A DNA stretch of 64,000 nucleotides from Phycisphaerales bacterium. Lineage in GTDB: Bacteria; Planctomycetota; Phycisphaerae; Phycisphaerales; SM1A02. The notes under the pieces were generated by a model. It did not search any database. It had not been told where the DNA came from and was given only the letters and a program-made list of their open reading frames with translations. The position numbers were made by a program, and so were the translations under genes. This document shows positions 8,069 through 17,718 of the stretch, one piece after another; within the stretch, counting starts at the first letter, position 1, and each line of letters starts with the position of its first letter. The stretch lies in the NCBI GenBank assembly GCA_029242715.1, contig JAQWTL010000007.1:1-64000 (forward strand). Direction: 5' to 3'.

Positions 8069-8817
8069 CTGTCCAAAGATTCCATGATCTCTTCGGAGAT
8101 GTCGGCATTTGTGTAGACCTTCTGGACATCATCGTGGTCCTCGAAGATATCAACCATCGTCATGATCTTGCGAGCTGTGTTGGCATCACACTTGACCTGG
8201 AGGTCCGGGATCATCGTGATCTCGGCTGAAACGGGCTCGACAGCGGCTTCTTCCAGCGCCTTGAGGATGGTCACGAAATCAGATGGTTCACTGGTGATCT
8301 CCCATCCAGCATCACTCTCACTCACATCCTCTGCGCCCGCTTCAAGGGCAAGCTCCATCACCTGGTCTTCGGTAACCGCTGATGACTCCAGCAGAATGAC
8401 ACCCTTGGTGTGGAAACTGAAGGCGACAGCCCCAGGCTTCGCAAGATTGCCTCCATGCTTCTCAAAGGCATGTCGCAGATCGGGGCCCGTTCGCTGCACG
8501 TTGTCAGTCAGACAGTCCACGATGATTGCAACACCATTGGCCCCGTAGCCCTCGTAACGGATTTCCTGGAAGACCGCCCCATCCGACCCTTCACCACTGG
8601 CCTTGGCAATAGCTTTCAGGATCGTGTCCTTGGGCATGTTGACGCTCTTGGCGTCGAGAATTGCGTAACGAAGGGTAAGGTTCGTATCTGAATCAGGACC
8701 ACCGTTCTTGACAGCAACCATGATCGCCCGGCTGCATTTGGACCAGGCCTTTCCCTTCACGGCATCCTGCCGTGCTTTGCGGTGTTTGATATTCGCCCAT
8801 TTGCTATGACCAGCCAT
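8065..8817 (-). CDS. yebC: YebC/PmpR family translation or transcription factor
   Basis: 250 residues beginning MAGHSKWANIKHRKARQD, the family's invariant N-terminus. GGGAG lies nine bases upstream; the frame extends 25 codons further but those residues are not conserved. Three alpha/beta domains are expected, with conserved stretches such as RYEGYGANGVAIIVDCLTDN and FEKHGGNLAKPGAVAFSF. Members are described as DNA-binding regulators or, as for TACO1, as factors that relieve ribosome stalling. Its position behind nusA, infB and rbfA supports a role in translation here, though that is inference. Confidence 0.95.
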   Translation of the reverse strand: MAGHSKWANIKHRKARQDAVKGKAWSKCSRAIMVAVKNGGPDSDTNLTLRYAILDAKSVNMPKDTILKAIAKASGEGSDGAVFQEIRYEGYGANGVAIIVDCLTDNVQRTGPDLRHAFEKHGGNLAKPGAVAFSFHTKGVILLESSAVTEDQVMELALEAGAEDVSESDAGWEITSEPSDFVTILKALEEAAVEPVSAEITMIPDLQVKCDANTARKIMTMVDIFEDHDDVQKVYTNADISEEIMESLDS

Positions 8818-8839
8818 CTCAATCAACTCCCCATGCGTG

Positions 8840-10369
8840 TCAGTTCTCTTCCACGGTAGCCAAGGGCTGAACCGGGCATGGCTCCCCTGCATCCAGGGCC
8901 ACTAGCTTGGCCTCCAAGCTGATTGCCAGGGGACCGAATTCCAGATCATACACGGCGCTCTCCTTGCGGATACGACGCCCCCAGACCATGCCCTGCAATT
9001 CCTGAAGCATGCGGATCTGGTTTTGTCGATGAGCTGGATCCAGCAGGATCGCCAACCCAGATGACCACGCCTCACGAGCAGCCTCTGGCTGCCCCGCACG
9101 GTAATAGGCATCTCCCAGGTGATCGAGGATTTCCGGGCTGGGCTGTTGACCAGATCGTTCATTTGCCTGCTCAAGCAGAGAAATGGCACCAGGCCCCTCA
9201 TCATCATCTTCAAACCGTCCCTGGACATATTGAAGCCAGCCATAACTATCCAGGATGGCTGGGTGCTCTGGTGCATCACGCCATGCCGTTTCCAGCATCC
9301 TGATGGTACTTGAATCCAACCGTCCACGAACCATCTCGTAATACGCAAGGTTGTTACGAGCCATGACATTCGTTGGATCATGCTCAAGCACATCCTCATA
9401 CAACCAGGCAGCTCCGGCCCGATTGCCCATAGTGCTGTAGAGCGTCGCGATCTCGAAGAGTAGATCTGCTCTTGCTGATTGACTGACAGGTTCCGGGACA
9501 AGGTATTCAATCATTGAATCAGGCAGTTGATCAATAACCGTCGAGATCTCACTTCCGTCATCAAACAGAATCGCAATGCCAATGGACATGTCCAGGAGAC
9601 TCTTCCGAGTCTGGGGGTTTATCTGAGGAAGGTCAGACAAGACCATCACGCCATCGAATGCTGATCGCTGCGCGCCATCAGACTGGAACATGGAAATCAC
9701 ATCCAGCCATTTATCCTGCCCCATCCGATACCGGGACTTTCCCTTGACCATGGCATCGATGTCGTCACGCAGTGATTGCCGAACGGTCTCTGCCGCTGCC
9801 GGTTCATTCAGGTTGTAGAGCAACTCAGCAAGGACTGCTTCCCCGCGCATGACCTTGTCGGGCCTGGGAACGGCGGACTGGACAAGCGATTCCTTGCCAC
9901 CACCCAGCCGCCACGAAAGAAGCAAGGAGACTGCCTCCTCGACATTGCCTTTTCTTGATGATTCCAAGCCGAGGAAATACTGTGAATCGACATCATGAGG
10001 ATTGATTCGACCAACCTGCTCCCACGCTTCCCTGGCGTAATCCTGACGCCCTACACCTTCCCAGTACAGAGCGAGCATCCGCCAGGCGGCAGCATTGTCC
10101 TTGTCAAAGTTTGTTGCACTTGAAAGCAACCCCAGGCCCGCAGCATCATTGCCGCGAATAAACATCTCTCTCGCCTGGATGTATTCACGAAGACTCTGTT
10201 TGGTACTGGAAAAGGACCACCTGCGATCAACCAACGCGCCTTCATCCTCGATATGCAGGTTCCGGCGGTTCTGGACTTCGTTCAGTTGATCAGACAGCAC
10301 ATCGGATTTCACCGCCACTGTTGAAATGGTGAGGAACAGAGCGAAAATCCAAGCGCCAAGACAATGCAT
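8840..10369 (-). CDS. Exported tetratricopeptide-repeat protein
   Basis: 509 residues with a likely signal peptide or N-terminal anchor ([22 protein letters not shown]). The rest is helical with TPR-like units, for example [44 protein letters not shown] and [26 protein letters not shown] proteins are scaffolds and no catalytic motif is seen. It starts at the last base of the HhH/H1-like gene's stop and ends 22 bases before yebC, inside a translation-related operon. A periplasmic scaffold role is inferred only from sequence type. Confidence 0.8.
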   Translation of the reverse strand: MHCLGAWIFALFLTISTVAVKSDVLSDQLNEVQNRRNLHIEDEGALVDRRWSFSSTKQSLREYIQAREMFIRGNDAAGLGLLSSATNFDKDNAAAWRMLALYWEGVGRQDYAREAWEQVGRINPHDVDSQYFLGLESSRKGNVEEAVSLLLSWRLGGGKESLVQSAVPRPDKVMRGEAVLAELLYNLNEPAAAETVRQSLRDDIDAMVKGKSRYRMGQDKWLDVISMFQSDGAQRSAFDGVMVLSDLPQINPQTRKSLLDMSIGIAILFDDGSEISTVIDQLPDSMIEYLVPEPVSQSARADLLFEIATLYSTMGNRAGAAWLYEDVLEHDPTNVMARNNLAYYEMVRGRLDSSTIRMLETAWRDAPEHPAILDSYGWLQYVQGRFEDDDEGPGAISLLEQANERSGQQPSPEILDHLGDAYYRAGQPEAAREAWSSGLAILLDPAHRQNQIRMLQELQGMVWGRRIRKESAVYDLEFGPLAISLEAKLVALDAGEPCPVQPLATVEEN

Positions 10370-11427
10370 CAGCTGCCACGACCCTTCTTCTTCCTGGTCA
10401 CAGCTTTTTTCTTGGCCGGCGCCTTCTTGGCCGGTGCCTTCTTCTTGGCGGGCGCCTTCTTGGCCGGTGCCTTCTTCTTGGCGGGCGCCTTCTTGACCGG
10501 TGCCTTCTTCTTGGCTGGTGCCTTCTTGACCGGTGCCTTCTTCTTGGCGGGCGCCTTCTTGGCTGGTGCCTTCTTGGCTGGTGCCTTCTTGGCTGGTGCC
10601 TTCTTGGCTGGCGCCTTCTTTGCAGGCGCTTTCTTTACTACTACCGGCTTGGTTGTTTTCTGACTTGCTGCGGCTGCCTTTGCCGACTTCTTCGCAGCTT
10701 TCTTCTTGGCTTCTGCCTCAGCCGCCTGAATCACCTTGCGTTTTTCAGCCTCAAGCTTGGCCACCTGCCGCTTGCGATTCTGAGAATCCTGTTTCATATC
10801 AGCAAGAGCATCCTTTGCCAGACGAGCAGATTCCTGATCTGCCCAATGCTGCAGCCTGGCCGAAACACTGCTGCTTTCATCGCTGTTGATCTGCCTGGAC
10901 AACCAGGAACCAACCTCAGAGACATCTGCCGTCTCATCGACTGCGCCCTTCTCGAGCAAGAGCCTTCGCATCTGATCATCCACAGGAACACCCTGGACAT
11001 CACAGCAATGCATCAAGACAAAGGATGAAACATAGGGAACCATGCCATCGAGCGATTCGATGTAGTCACGAGCCTCCCGTTTCTTCATCTCCCGAAGAGA
11101 ATCCAGACATGTTTCATGCTCTCTCAGGAACACCGCATGGAGTGAACTCCTGAGACGCCGTGCACGCTCAATCTTGTGTGCATCATTGAAGCCTGCCATC
11201 TCAACGATTTCTTCAGGCTTGCAGACCCGAAGATCGTTCCAATCAACAAGCGACTTCCGGAGCTTGCGGCAGCTATCCAACGCCTTTTCGGAGGTCGACT
11301 CCCAGGCGCAGAATGCAAAGGCAAGAACCGTAACCGGATCATTCTCAGACGGCAGTACAGGGTCTGCTGCCTTGAGCTTCTTCAATACCGCCTTGAACTT
11401 GGTGGCATGCTTCGTCGAGTTCTTCAC
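10369..11427 (-). CDS. HhH (endonuclease III-like) protein with histone-H1-like Lys/Ala/Pro tail
   Basis: 352 residues in two parts. Residues ~1-190 resemble the helix-hairpin-helix DNA glycosylase/endonuclease III fold: [16 protein letters not shown], a hairpin-like [15 protein letters not shown] and [10 protein letters not shown], where the Asp sits where endonuclease III has its catalytic Asp. The catalytic Lys of the usual LPGVGRKTA motif is absent, and no C-terminal Fe-S cysteine cluster is seen. After a charged coiled-coil-like linker (~190-240), the last ~110 residues repeat KKAPA units and end in KKKGRGS, as in histone-H1-like bacterial proteins. A nucleoid-binding or DNA-structure role is more likely than a glycosylase, but this is inference. 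Its ATG overlaps the rbfA stop by four bases. Confidence 0.75.
   Translation of the reverse strand: MKNSTKHATKFKAVLKKLKAADPVLPSENDPVTVLAFAFCAWESTSEKALDSCRKLRKSLVDWNDLRVCKPEEIVEMAGFNDAHKIERARRLRSSLHAVFLREHETCLDSLREMKKREARDYIESLDGMVPYVSSFVLMHCCDVQGVPVDDQMRRLLLEKGAVDETADVSEVGSWLSRQINSDESSSVSARLQHWADQESARLAKDALADMKQDSQNRKRQVAKLEAEKRKVIQAAEAEAKKKAAKKSAKAAAASQKTTKPVVVKKAPAKKAPAKKAPAKKAPAKKAPAKKAPAKKKAPVKKAPAKKKAPVKKAPAKKKAPAKKAPAKKKAPAKKAPAKKKAVTRKKKGRGS
10411..10636. repeat. Tandem 15-base coding repeats (KKAPA)
   Basis: On the + strand, near-identical units around GCCTTCTTGGCNGG repeat with a 15-base period, with some units lengthened by one codon (TTC). They encode the Lys/Ala/Pro tail of the HhH protein on the - strand. 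Such arrays expand and contract by slippage, so copy number may vary between strains. Confidence 0.85.
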
Positions 11428-11834
11428 GTCGTCTCGTCCTCGATTGATTTGTCATCGACCTCATCGGGCCGAATTGACTGCTTCAGCGTCTCTTCGCGTC
11501 GCCTGGCTTCATTGATTGCTGCCAGAACTTCTGCTTCACGCTTGAGTGATTCATCGATCTTGTATCGCAAACGCGGCACACGCCGCATTTCCAACTTTTC
11601 CTTCAATTCCCGATGTATCCGGCCTGCGGCATGCATCAAACCCTTCTCTACAAGAGCCGCCTTTTCTGCAGGCATCACTGAACACCACACCGTCCCCTGC
11701 CGTCCATCCGGACTGATTTCAACTCGCGTCACAGTAACGACACCACTTATACGAGGGTCCGAAAGCCCTCTGGCGAAAACGTCCTGGACGCTTCGCTTCA
11801 GAACTGACTCGATTTGGGCGCGATGGTGACCCAT
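11424..11834 (-). CDS. rbfA: Ribosome-binding factor A
   Basis: 136 residues with the KH-like RbfA fold. Recognisable stretches are RAQIESVLKRSVQDVFARGL, DPRISGVVTVTRVEISPD and the C-terminal RVPRLRYKIDESL. RbfA binds the 30S subunit and helps mature the 5' end of 16S rRNA during cold growth. It follows infB by 24 bases, the standard gene order, and its stop overlaps the next start by four bases. Confidence 0.95.
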   Translation of the reverse strand: MGHHRAQIESVLKRSVQDVFARGLSDPRISGVVTVTRVEISPDGRQGTVWCSVMPAEKAALVEKGLMHAAGRIHRELKEKLEMRRVPRLRYKIDESLKREAEVLAAINEARRREETLKQSIRPDEVDDKSIEDETT

Positions 11835-11858
11835 GCCTGCTCTTAACGATCGCAGCCG

Positions 11859-14657
11859 TCAAAGTGTCGGCGCAACCTCCTGGGACTTGTAGCACTCCAA
11901 CACGTCGCCGACCTTGATGTCGTCGTAGCCATCGATCAGCATGCCGCACTCCTGGCCACTCTTGACTTCCTTGGCATCGTCCTTGAACCGCTTGAGCTGC
12001 GAGAGCTTGCGATCCGCCTCGATGACGATGTCCTCGCGTGTGACACGAATGAGAGCATTCCGCTCGATGGAACCATCTGTGACATAACAACCAGCAACCA
12101 TGCCGACTTTCGAGATCTTGAACACTTCCCGGACCTCGGCATGGCCAATGACTTCGATGCGATGCTCTGGATCAAGAAGACCGACCATCGCTTTCTTGAG
12201 ATCATCACTGATGTCATAAATGACGTCATAGAGGCGAATATCAACGGCGGCTTTCTCAGCTGCTCGCCTGGCACCAGCGGATGTCGTCACGTTGAAGCCG
12301 ATGATGATTGCACCAGAAGCCTCTGCAAGAGCAACATCCGATTCGTTGATACCACCCACTGCCGTATGTTTGACCGCAATGGAAATGTCATCCGTAGACA
12401 GCTTCTTCAGCGTGATATCAAGAGTCTCAACTGACCCCTGGACATCACCCTTGATGATGATCGGCAGTTCCTTCTGGTCAGCGCCTTCGAGCTTCTCGAA
12501 GATGTTGTCCAGCGTGACCTTTTCACGAGCCAGTGACTTGTTGCGATCTGCCTCGATCCGCTCTTTCGAAGCGGTCTCCGCCTCGCGAATCGATTTGACC
12601 ACGTAGAACTTGTCACCGGCATCCGGAACCTCGTTCATGCCGGAAATAGCGACTGGTGTCGATGGCAGTGAAGCTTCGATTCGACGCCCGTGGTCGTCGA
12701 CCATGTCACGCACTCGACCATATGCACGCCCAAGCACGATGAAGGAGCCCTTCTCGAGCTTGCCCTGCTGGACAAGAATGTTGGCGACCGCGCCGCGGCC
12801 TTCCTGCAATTGGGCTTCCAGAACAATGCCCTCTGAACGTCCGCCAAAGTCGGCCGTAAGCTCAAGCAACTGAGCCTGAAGATCAAGAACTTCAAGAAGA
12901 TCCGATACACCATCGCCATTGGTGGCGCTGGTGCGAACAACCTCGATTTCCCCACCCCATTCAACTGGGTTCAGCTCATGCTCGGCCAACTGACCGAGAA
13001 TTCGCTGAATGTTGTTATCCGTTGCTTCTGCCTTGTCAATCTTGTTCAAGGCGACAACGATTGGAACACCAGCGGCCTTGGCATGGTTGATTGATTCAAC
13101 AGTCTGAGGCATCACGCCGTCGTCGGCTGCAACAACAAGCACGACGATGTCGGTCGCCTGGGCACCACGGGCACGCATGGCAGTAAACGCCTCGTGACCA
13201 GGTGTATCAATGAATGTGATCAATCGATCACCTTCGCCCAATGTGACAGGTACCTGAAAAGCGCTGGTGGCCTGAGTAATACCGCCGGCCTCGCCTTCCG
13301 CCACATTCGCGTTTCGAATCTTGTCCAGCAAGGATGTCTTGCCGTGGTCGACATGCCCGAGAATGGTCACGACAGGAGAACGAGTCTGCTCGTCAACCAT
13401 CTCGCGATCAGCAAATTCCTGAGCAATCTGCTCCTCGGCCGTCTTCTGCTCGATGACTTCCAACTCGATTCCGAATTCCAGCATGGTCTCGATCGCGGAA
13501 TCGGTTTCCAGCACGCTGTTGACGGTGGCCGTATGACCGGCGAGGAACAACTTCTTGAGAATGTCAGCTGCTTTCACGCCAGTTGCGCTACTCAGCTCCT
13601 TGATGGTGATCGGCTCGCTAACAGTTACACCACCACCAGTCTGAGCAGCCGTCTGGGCCCGCTTGCCACCGGAACCATCTGTACGCTTCTGAACGTCACG
13701 CCTGGCTGCCTTGAAGAAGCCGCCGGCTCGCGACAGCCTTCGCTCTCGCTCAAGAAGGTCCTGTTGACGCCAACCGCCCTGTCGACCCTTCTCTGGAGTG
13801 AGCGTTCCGCGACCGGAACGGCCATCTGGCCGAGCAGTACTTCGCCGCTTGTTGCGACGCGATGGCCGGCGGTCATCGCCTGCAGCACCTGGGGCACCAG
13901 GTGGCATTACGCCAGCTGGACCACCCGAAGGACCACCAGGGCCACGAGCAGCCGGTGGTCGTGATGCTGGACGTGGTTGGCGAACCGGTTCTGGTTGCTC
14001 GACACGGATCACCTTTGGACCCGAGAGTGTTGTCTTGACTGGTTGTTTCAACTGGCGGCCAGCTGGAGTTATGACCTTTGGCCTTACTGGTGCATTAGGC
14101 ACAGCTCCCGGGACAGCACCCTGTTGTGGCAGGTCTGGCGAATCATTCTCAGCAGAGGAATCAACATCATCCTTCTGATCCTTGCCAGGCTCCACAGAAG
14201 CAGGTGGCGCTTCACTGAGCGGCGCTGCTGAAAGAGGCGCGGAAGCTGCAACAGCCGGCGGCTCGATTTTCCGGATCGGCGGAGGCGGCACAACTGCTGG
14301 CTCGATTTCTGGCCTGGGCGCCAGAGGCTCTGGAGGAACAACTGCTGGCGGTGGTGGTTCAGGAGCAGCCGTTTCGACCATCTCAACTGGCATGGCTTTC
14401 GGGCTGCGTCGCTTCGCGCGAGCACGAGCCTTGTCCAGATCTACTGGTGCCGCCGTCTGTACAGCCGAACTACTCTCGGCTTTAGCCGATGAGAACCACT
14501 CGCGTATGGTTGCCGCCAACCCTGCCGACAGAGTCGACATGTGATTGGTGACCTGAGAGATCCCCTCGTTAGAACACTTGGAGACCACGTCCTTCGACGT
14601 AACGCCCAGTTCCTTAGCGATCTGGTGAACCCTGATTGTGCCGGTCTTCTTCGCCAC
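11859..14657 (-). CDS. infB: Translation initiation factor IF-2
   Basis: 932 residues. The N-terminal IF2_N domain ([18 protein letters not shown]) is followed by a ~300-residue Pro/Ala-rich linker, a basic segment and a second IF2_N-like unit ([20 protein letters not shown]). The GTPase domain begins near residue 420: [20 protein letters not shown] and NKIDKAEA are the G1, G3 and G4 motifs. Domains II-IV complete the protein. IF-2 places initiator tRNA on the ribosome using GTP. It sits 87 bases downstream of nusA. The ylxR gene often found between them is absent. Confidence 0.97.
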   Translation of the reverse strand: MAKKTGTIRVHQIAKELGVTSKDVVSKCSNEGISQVTNHMSTLSAGLAATIREWFSSAKAESSSAVQTAAPVDLDKARARAKRRSPKAMPVEMVETAAPEPPPPAVVPPEPLAPRPEIEPAVVPPPPIRKIEPPAVAASAPLSAAPLSEAPPASVEPGKDQKDDVDSSAENDSPDLPQQGAVPGAVPNAPVRPKVITPAGRQLKQPVKTTLSGPKVIRVEQPEPVRQPRPASRPPAARGPGGPSGGPAGVMPPGAPGAAGDDRRPSRRNKRRSTARPDGRSGRGTLTPEKGRQGGWRQQDLLERERRLSRAGGFFKAARRDVQKRTDGSGGKRAQTAAQTGGGVTVSEPITIKELSSATGVKAADILKKLFLAGHTATVNSVLETDSAIETMLEFGIELEVIEQKTAEEQIAQEFADREMVDEQTRSPVVTILGHVDHGKTSLLDKIRNANVAEGEAGGITQATSAFQVPVTLGEGDRLITFIDTPGHEAFTAMRARGAQATDIVVLVVAADDGVMPQTVESINHAKAAGVPIVVALNKIDKAEATDNNIQRILGQLAEHELNPVEWGGEIEVVRTSATNGDGVSDLLEVLDLQAQLLELTADFGGRSEGIVLEAQLQEGRGAVANILVQQGKLEKGSFIVLGRAYGRVRDMVDDHGRRIEASLPSTPVAISGMNEVPDAGDKFYVVKSIREAETASKERIEADRNKSLAREKVTLDNIFEKLEGADQKELPIIIKGDVQGSVETLDITLKKLSTDDISIAVKHTAVGGINESDVALAEASGAIIIGFNVTTSAGARRAAEKAAVDIRLYDVIYDISDDLKKAMVGLLDPEHRIEVIGHAEVREVFKISKVGMVAGCYVTDGSIERNALIRVTREDIVIEADRKLSQLKRFKDDAKEVKSGQECGMLIDGYDDIKVGDVLECYKSQEVAPTL

Positions 14658-14744
14658 GTCCTGCTCCCGGATACCGTTGCCGATTGAACGACCCGGCTCC
14701 GATTCAACGCTTACCTGGAGAACCTCGACATGATCACTGAGTGA

Positions 14745-16187
14745 TCAAGCGGTGCTCGAAGCGTCCTCCTGGTTCTTGTCAGCCTCGGTGGTTGACGCTT
14801 CAACCACCTCTTCAACAGCCTCATCTGAGGCTGCACTTGATTCCTCTTCATCCAATACCGGGGCCTCACTGGCCGGAGTTGCAACCGGGCCACCGCCCAG
14901 AATCGCATCGGCAGCAGCCTCAGCGGAAACATCCTGCTCACCGCCAGCCAGGACGGCATCGGCAGCAGCCATTTCCTCGGTACGTCTCTTCTCTTCCTCT
15001 TCCTTCTCACGTTGCTGCTGCTCGGCAACCTCACGAGATCTTTCGGCACAGACAACAGCAACCCTCGCGGAAAGCTCTTCAGCCATTCCGACTTCGCCCT
15101 GAAGAACCTCGACACCGACTTCCTCGACATCGAAGACACTGATCATGCCAAGTGCGCCCATGCGATCAAGCATGGCATCTTCGACACCTTCAATGGGTCG
15201 CAGCGTGGACTCGAGTGTTTCCAGACTCTTGGCAAACTCGACAGGTGTCAGGATGTCGATATCCCAACCAGTCAACCGAGCCGCAAGCCGAACGTTCTGG
15301 CCACGCCGACCAATGGCCAGCGACAGTTGGTCTTCTCGAACGATGATCGTCGCACGACCCAACTCGAAGCAGAGGCTTACTTCCTCGACCTCAGCAGGCT
15401 TGAGTGCATTGGCGATCAAGATCTGGCTGGACTCGTTCCATCGAACGATATCAATCTTCTCACCACCGAGTTCATCGACAATGTTGCGAATACGACTTCC
15501 GCGAACACCAACACAGGCTCCAACCGCATCTACTTTGGAGTCGATGGATGAAACCGCGATCTTGGTTCGGAAGCCAGCCTCGCGAGCCATGGCCTTGATC
15601 TCGATGATGTGCTCGGAAACCTCGGGAACCTCCGCTTCGAAAAGACGGCGGATGAAGTCGGGGTGGCTTCGGGAGAGAACGATCTTCACCCGGCTGCCAT
15701 CCTCACGGACCTCCTTGATCAAGCAGCGAACACGGTCACCAGGGTGAAACTGTTCGCCCTGAATCTGCTCGGAACGCGGCATGAATCCCTCTGTACGCTC
15801 GATCTGCACAACCAATGCGCCACCTTCGTAACGATGGGCTGTACCTGTGAGAACTTCGCCGACTCTCTTGGAGAATTCATCGAGGATGCTTGCACGTTCG
15901 TCCTCACGGAACCGCTGAATCATCACCTGCTTGGCTGTCTGTGCAGGGATGCGGCCCAGGCTGGCGATGGGGATCTCATTGAACTGGCCTTCCTCATCGG
16001 CACGCCATAGGTGCATGTCCCCGCTGAGAGGATCAATCCGGCATCGGAATTCCTCGGCATCCAATGAATTGAAGTGCTTTCGTGCAGCACTGATCATGGC
16101 CTGCTCAAGGTCATTGATCAGCAACTCTCTATCGATGTTCCGATCACGAGCAATGGCGTCGATGATTCGGATAGTCTCGGCGTTCAT
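14745..16187 (-). CDS. nusA: Transcription termination/antitermination protein NusA
   Basis: 480 residues. The N-terminal RNA-polymerase-binding domain (to ~120) is followed by an S1 domain (GDRVRCLIKEVREDGSRVKI). Two KH domains have GVRGSRIRNIVDELGGEKI near residue 227 and AIGRRGQNVRLAARL near 296. The C-terminus is a helical stretch rich in Glu, Ala and Arg, partly low complexity. NusA modulates pausing, termination and antitermination. It heads an eight-gene operon of tightly packed cistrons. rimP, the usual upstream neighbour, is not present; a long structured leader lies there instead. Confidence 0.96.
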   Translation of the reverse strand: MNAETIRIIDAIARDRNIDRELLINDLEQAMISAARKHFNSLDAEEFRCRIDPLSGDMHLWRADEEGQFNEIPIASLGRIPAQTAKQVMIQRFREDERASILDEFSKRVGEVLTGTAHRYEGGALVVQIERTEGFMPRSEQIQGEQFHPGDRVRCLIKEVREDGSRVKIVLSRSHPDFIRRLFEAEVPEVSEHIIEIKAMAREAGFRTKIAVSSIDSKVDAVGACVGVRGSRIRNIVDELGGEKIDIVRWNESSQILIANALKPAEVEEVSLCFELGRATIIVREDQLSLAIGRRGQNVRLAARLTGWDIDILTPVEFAKSLETLESTLRPIEGVEDAMLDRMGALGMISVFDVEEVGVEVLQGEVGMAEELSARVAVVCAERSREVAEQQQREKEEEEKRRTEEMAAADAVLAGGEQDVSAEAAADAILGGGPVATPASEAPVLDEEESSAASDEAVEEVVEASTTEADKNQEDASSTA

Positions 16188-16278
16188 GTTCGTTGCTCAT
16201 TCACCGCTTGCACGGCGATCTGGGAAGGGTGGGCAAGCCACCTTGTATCGATCCCGCGTGGTCTCCATGGACGTCACA

Positions 16279-16320
16279 GGCCACGGGCGACATACCGTTT
16301 CCGGCTGCCAGCCCGTGGCC
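16279..16320 (-). ncRNA. Nested stem-loop, candidate structured leader RNA
   Basis: Perfect 10-base arms GGCCACGGGC and GCCCGTGGCC enclose 22 bases. On the - strand that interior holds a second helix, CCG-GAAA-CGG, capped by a GNRA tetraloop. A tetraloop of this type is found in functional RNA much more often than by chance. It lies about 90 bases upstream of the nusA start codon in the same orientation. It could be a cis-regulatory leader element, a terminator/antiterminator or part of a small RNA; no known family was recognised. Confidence 0.4.
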
Positions 16321-16433
16321 CGCGGTTGCCCGGCAGCATCGTGCCTTCCGAGCGAACGTCGTGATGAACGTTCACTCAGACCACGGTGCCACCTGAATAC
16401 AAGGCCACACGCGGACCATCTGAAATGTCGAGC

Positions 16434-16455
16434 CGACGGATGACATCATCCGTCG
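16434..16455. promoter_or_regulatory. 22-base dyad, possible operator
   Basis: Perfect 10-base arms CGACGGATGA and TCATCCGTCG are separated by two bases. The tight spacing suggests a dimeric protein-binding site, although a hairpin with a four- to six-base loop is also possible. It is about 145 bases downstream of the TATAAA-like box and 247 bases upstream of nusA. Confidence 0.4.
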
Positions 16456-16599
16456 TACCCACGTAACCGACCTGGGGCGTATCAAGCCTCATGACGATCA
16501 TCAATGAATGTCACGGAACTGTTCACGATGGAACTCCCGGAACACGTTCAAGCCAATGCGATCACCGCACCCGCACATGCGAGGCGGCGTATTCCGTAC

Positions 16600-16626
16600 T
16601 TTATACACGCCCCATGAGGCCCGCAA
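16600..16626 (-). promoter_or_regulatory. Possible promoter for the nusA operon
   Basis: On the - strand a TATAAA box (16605-16600) is preceded by TTGCGG (16626-16621) with a 15-base spacer. Both the spacer and the -35 match are poor, so this is only the best candidate in the region. Transcription from here would give a leader of roughly 400 bases containing the dyad and nested hairpin. Confidence 0.22.
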
Positions 16627-16668
16627 CCAAGCCAGATCCCCTACTGGCCTATGAAGCCCTTTAAAGCC

Positions 16669-17718
16669 TCAGGAAGGGGCTTGGCGACTGGGTATCGAGG
16701 TCGTATCAAGGACCTGGACGGCTCGCCGCCCAGCATGCTGCCCCTGGGATGCCTGGAACTTCGACCGGCCTTCCACGCAAATGGTTGCCGGGGTCCTGGT
16801 CGAAACGCCCGTAAGAATGACATCCCCTGGTTGCATTGATCTCAGTTCAGACAAAGTGATGCTGGTTGATGCCAGAACTGCAGAAAGCTCAACCGCAGCT
16901 CCCGAGAGATGTTCTCGAACTACCGGTGATTGATTGCTGCCGGCTGAAATGTCTCCCGCTGCCTGCCAGGATCGCGTACCCAGATCATCCACCAGCGGCT
17001 CGATCAATGCGTATGGAAGGCAGAGGCTCAACGTTCCACTGCCTCCTGCAAGTCCAACGCGAAAGCGAAGAGCCAGAACCACCTCGTTAGGTGAGACGAT
17101 CTGTGCGATCTGCGGATTGGATTCGACCGTATCAATGGTGAAATTGACTGCTCGGAGTCCCGACCATGCCTCATGTAACGGCTGCATCGCCCTGTGAAAT
17201 ACAGATCGGGCCAAACGCGTCTCGATCGAGGTCAGTGCCCGATCCGGAATGATTGAACCGTGAACATCCCCTCCAAGCAGTCGCTCGATGAGGGGGTAGA
17301 ACACATCCTGGGACATTTCGAGAACCAACCGACCACCCAACTCCGGCGCAAGCACGGTTGCAAAGCAGGTCTGGTTTCCAAGGCCACCGATGTACTCGGC
17401 GTATGAAATCTGCTCCGCTGCCTCAATCTCCATGTCCACGATCATCCGGCTCATGCCCGTGAGCTGCCCGCCATAACTGCGGGCGAAGGTCTCATGGAGC
17501 GATTTCAACGATCTCAGTTGATCCTGGCTGATTCTCTCAGGACGCTTGAAGTCATAGGGCCGAACCTGTGGCCGCAGTGATGTCGGGCCTCCAAGGGTGT
17601 ACAACGCCCCTTCAGCCGCTGCCCCATCTCTACCCGGAACCCCGTCGGCTATAGAAGGATGCCTCGTTGAGATCCCTTCCGACTCGAAACCCTGCTGCTG
17701 AATAAAGGAACGGGTCAT
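16669..17718 (-). CDS. fliM: FliM-like flagellar motor switch protein
   Basis: About 349 residues. The middle matches FliM: YDFKRPERISQDQLRSLKSLHETFAR, then AEYIGGLGNQTCFATVL and FYPLIERLLGG. The C-terminal SpoA/FliN-like domain ends with LRSMQPGDVILTG. FliM forms the C-ring that couples CheY-P to flagellar rotation. The usual N-terminal CheY-binding motif (LSQxEIDALL) is not visible in the first ~60 residues. I chose the ATG at 17718, which has GGAG 12 bases upstream; an upstream ATG at 17817 lacks any ribosome site and would crowd the divergent dsbD promoter. No other flagellar gene is in the window. Confidence 0.8.
   Translation of the reverse strand: MTRSFIQQQGFESEGISTRHPSIADGVPGRDGAAAEGALYTLGGPTSLRPQVRPYDFKRPERISQDQLRSLKSLHETFARSYGGQLTGMSRMIVDMEIEAAEQISYAEYIGGLGNQTCFATVLAPELGGRLVLEMSQDVFYPLIERLLGGDVHGSIIPDRALTSIETRLARSVFHRAMQPLHEAWSGLRAVNFTIDTVESNPQIAQIVSPNEVVLALRFRVGLAGGSGTLSLCLPYALIEPLVDDLGTRSWQAAGDISAGSNQSPVVREHLSGAAVELSAVLASTSITLSELRSMQPGDVILTGVSTRTPATICVEGRSKFQASQGQHAGRRAVQVLDTTSIPSRQAPS

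Larger units (their letters stand above)
16188..16668 (-). other. Structured leader or intergenic region upstream of nusA
   Basis: 481 bases between the fliM-like gene and nusA with no convincing coding frame. It holds a nested stem-loop (16279-16320), a shorter hairpin (GAACGT/ACGTTC, 16354-16373), a 22-base dyad (16434-16455) and a TATAAA-like box on the - strand (16600-16605). I compared it by eye with initiator tRNA, RNase P, tmRNA and SRP RNA consensus segments and saw no match. A long nusA 5' leader is the simplest reading. Confidence 0.5.

Noticed and set aside
10411-10636. Regular repeats resembling a CRISPR array
   Set aside because: The period is 15 bases with no unique spacers, and the repeats encode a protein tail.
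10364-10663. Open + strand frame encoding a Gly/Ala/Phe repeat peptide
   Set aside because: It is the antisense of the KKAPA-coding repeats. The low-complexity array keeps all frames open, and there is no ribosome site or family match.
11859-14657. Several open + strand frames rich in Gly/Ala/Pro antisense to infB
   Set aside because: They mirror the Pro/Ala-rich linker of IF-2 and its GTPase domain. High G+C keeps the reverse frames open.
16188-16668. Initiator tRNA, RNase P RNA, tmRNA or SRP RNA in the nusA leader
   Set aside because: Conserved core segments of each were looked for by eye on both strands and not found. A covariance search would settle this.
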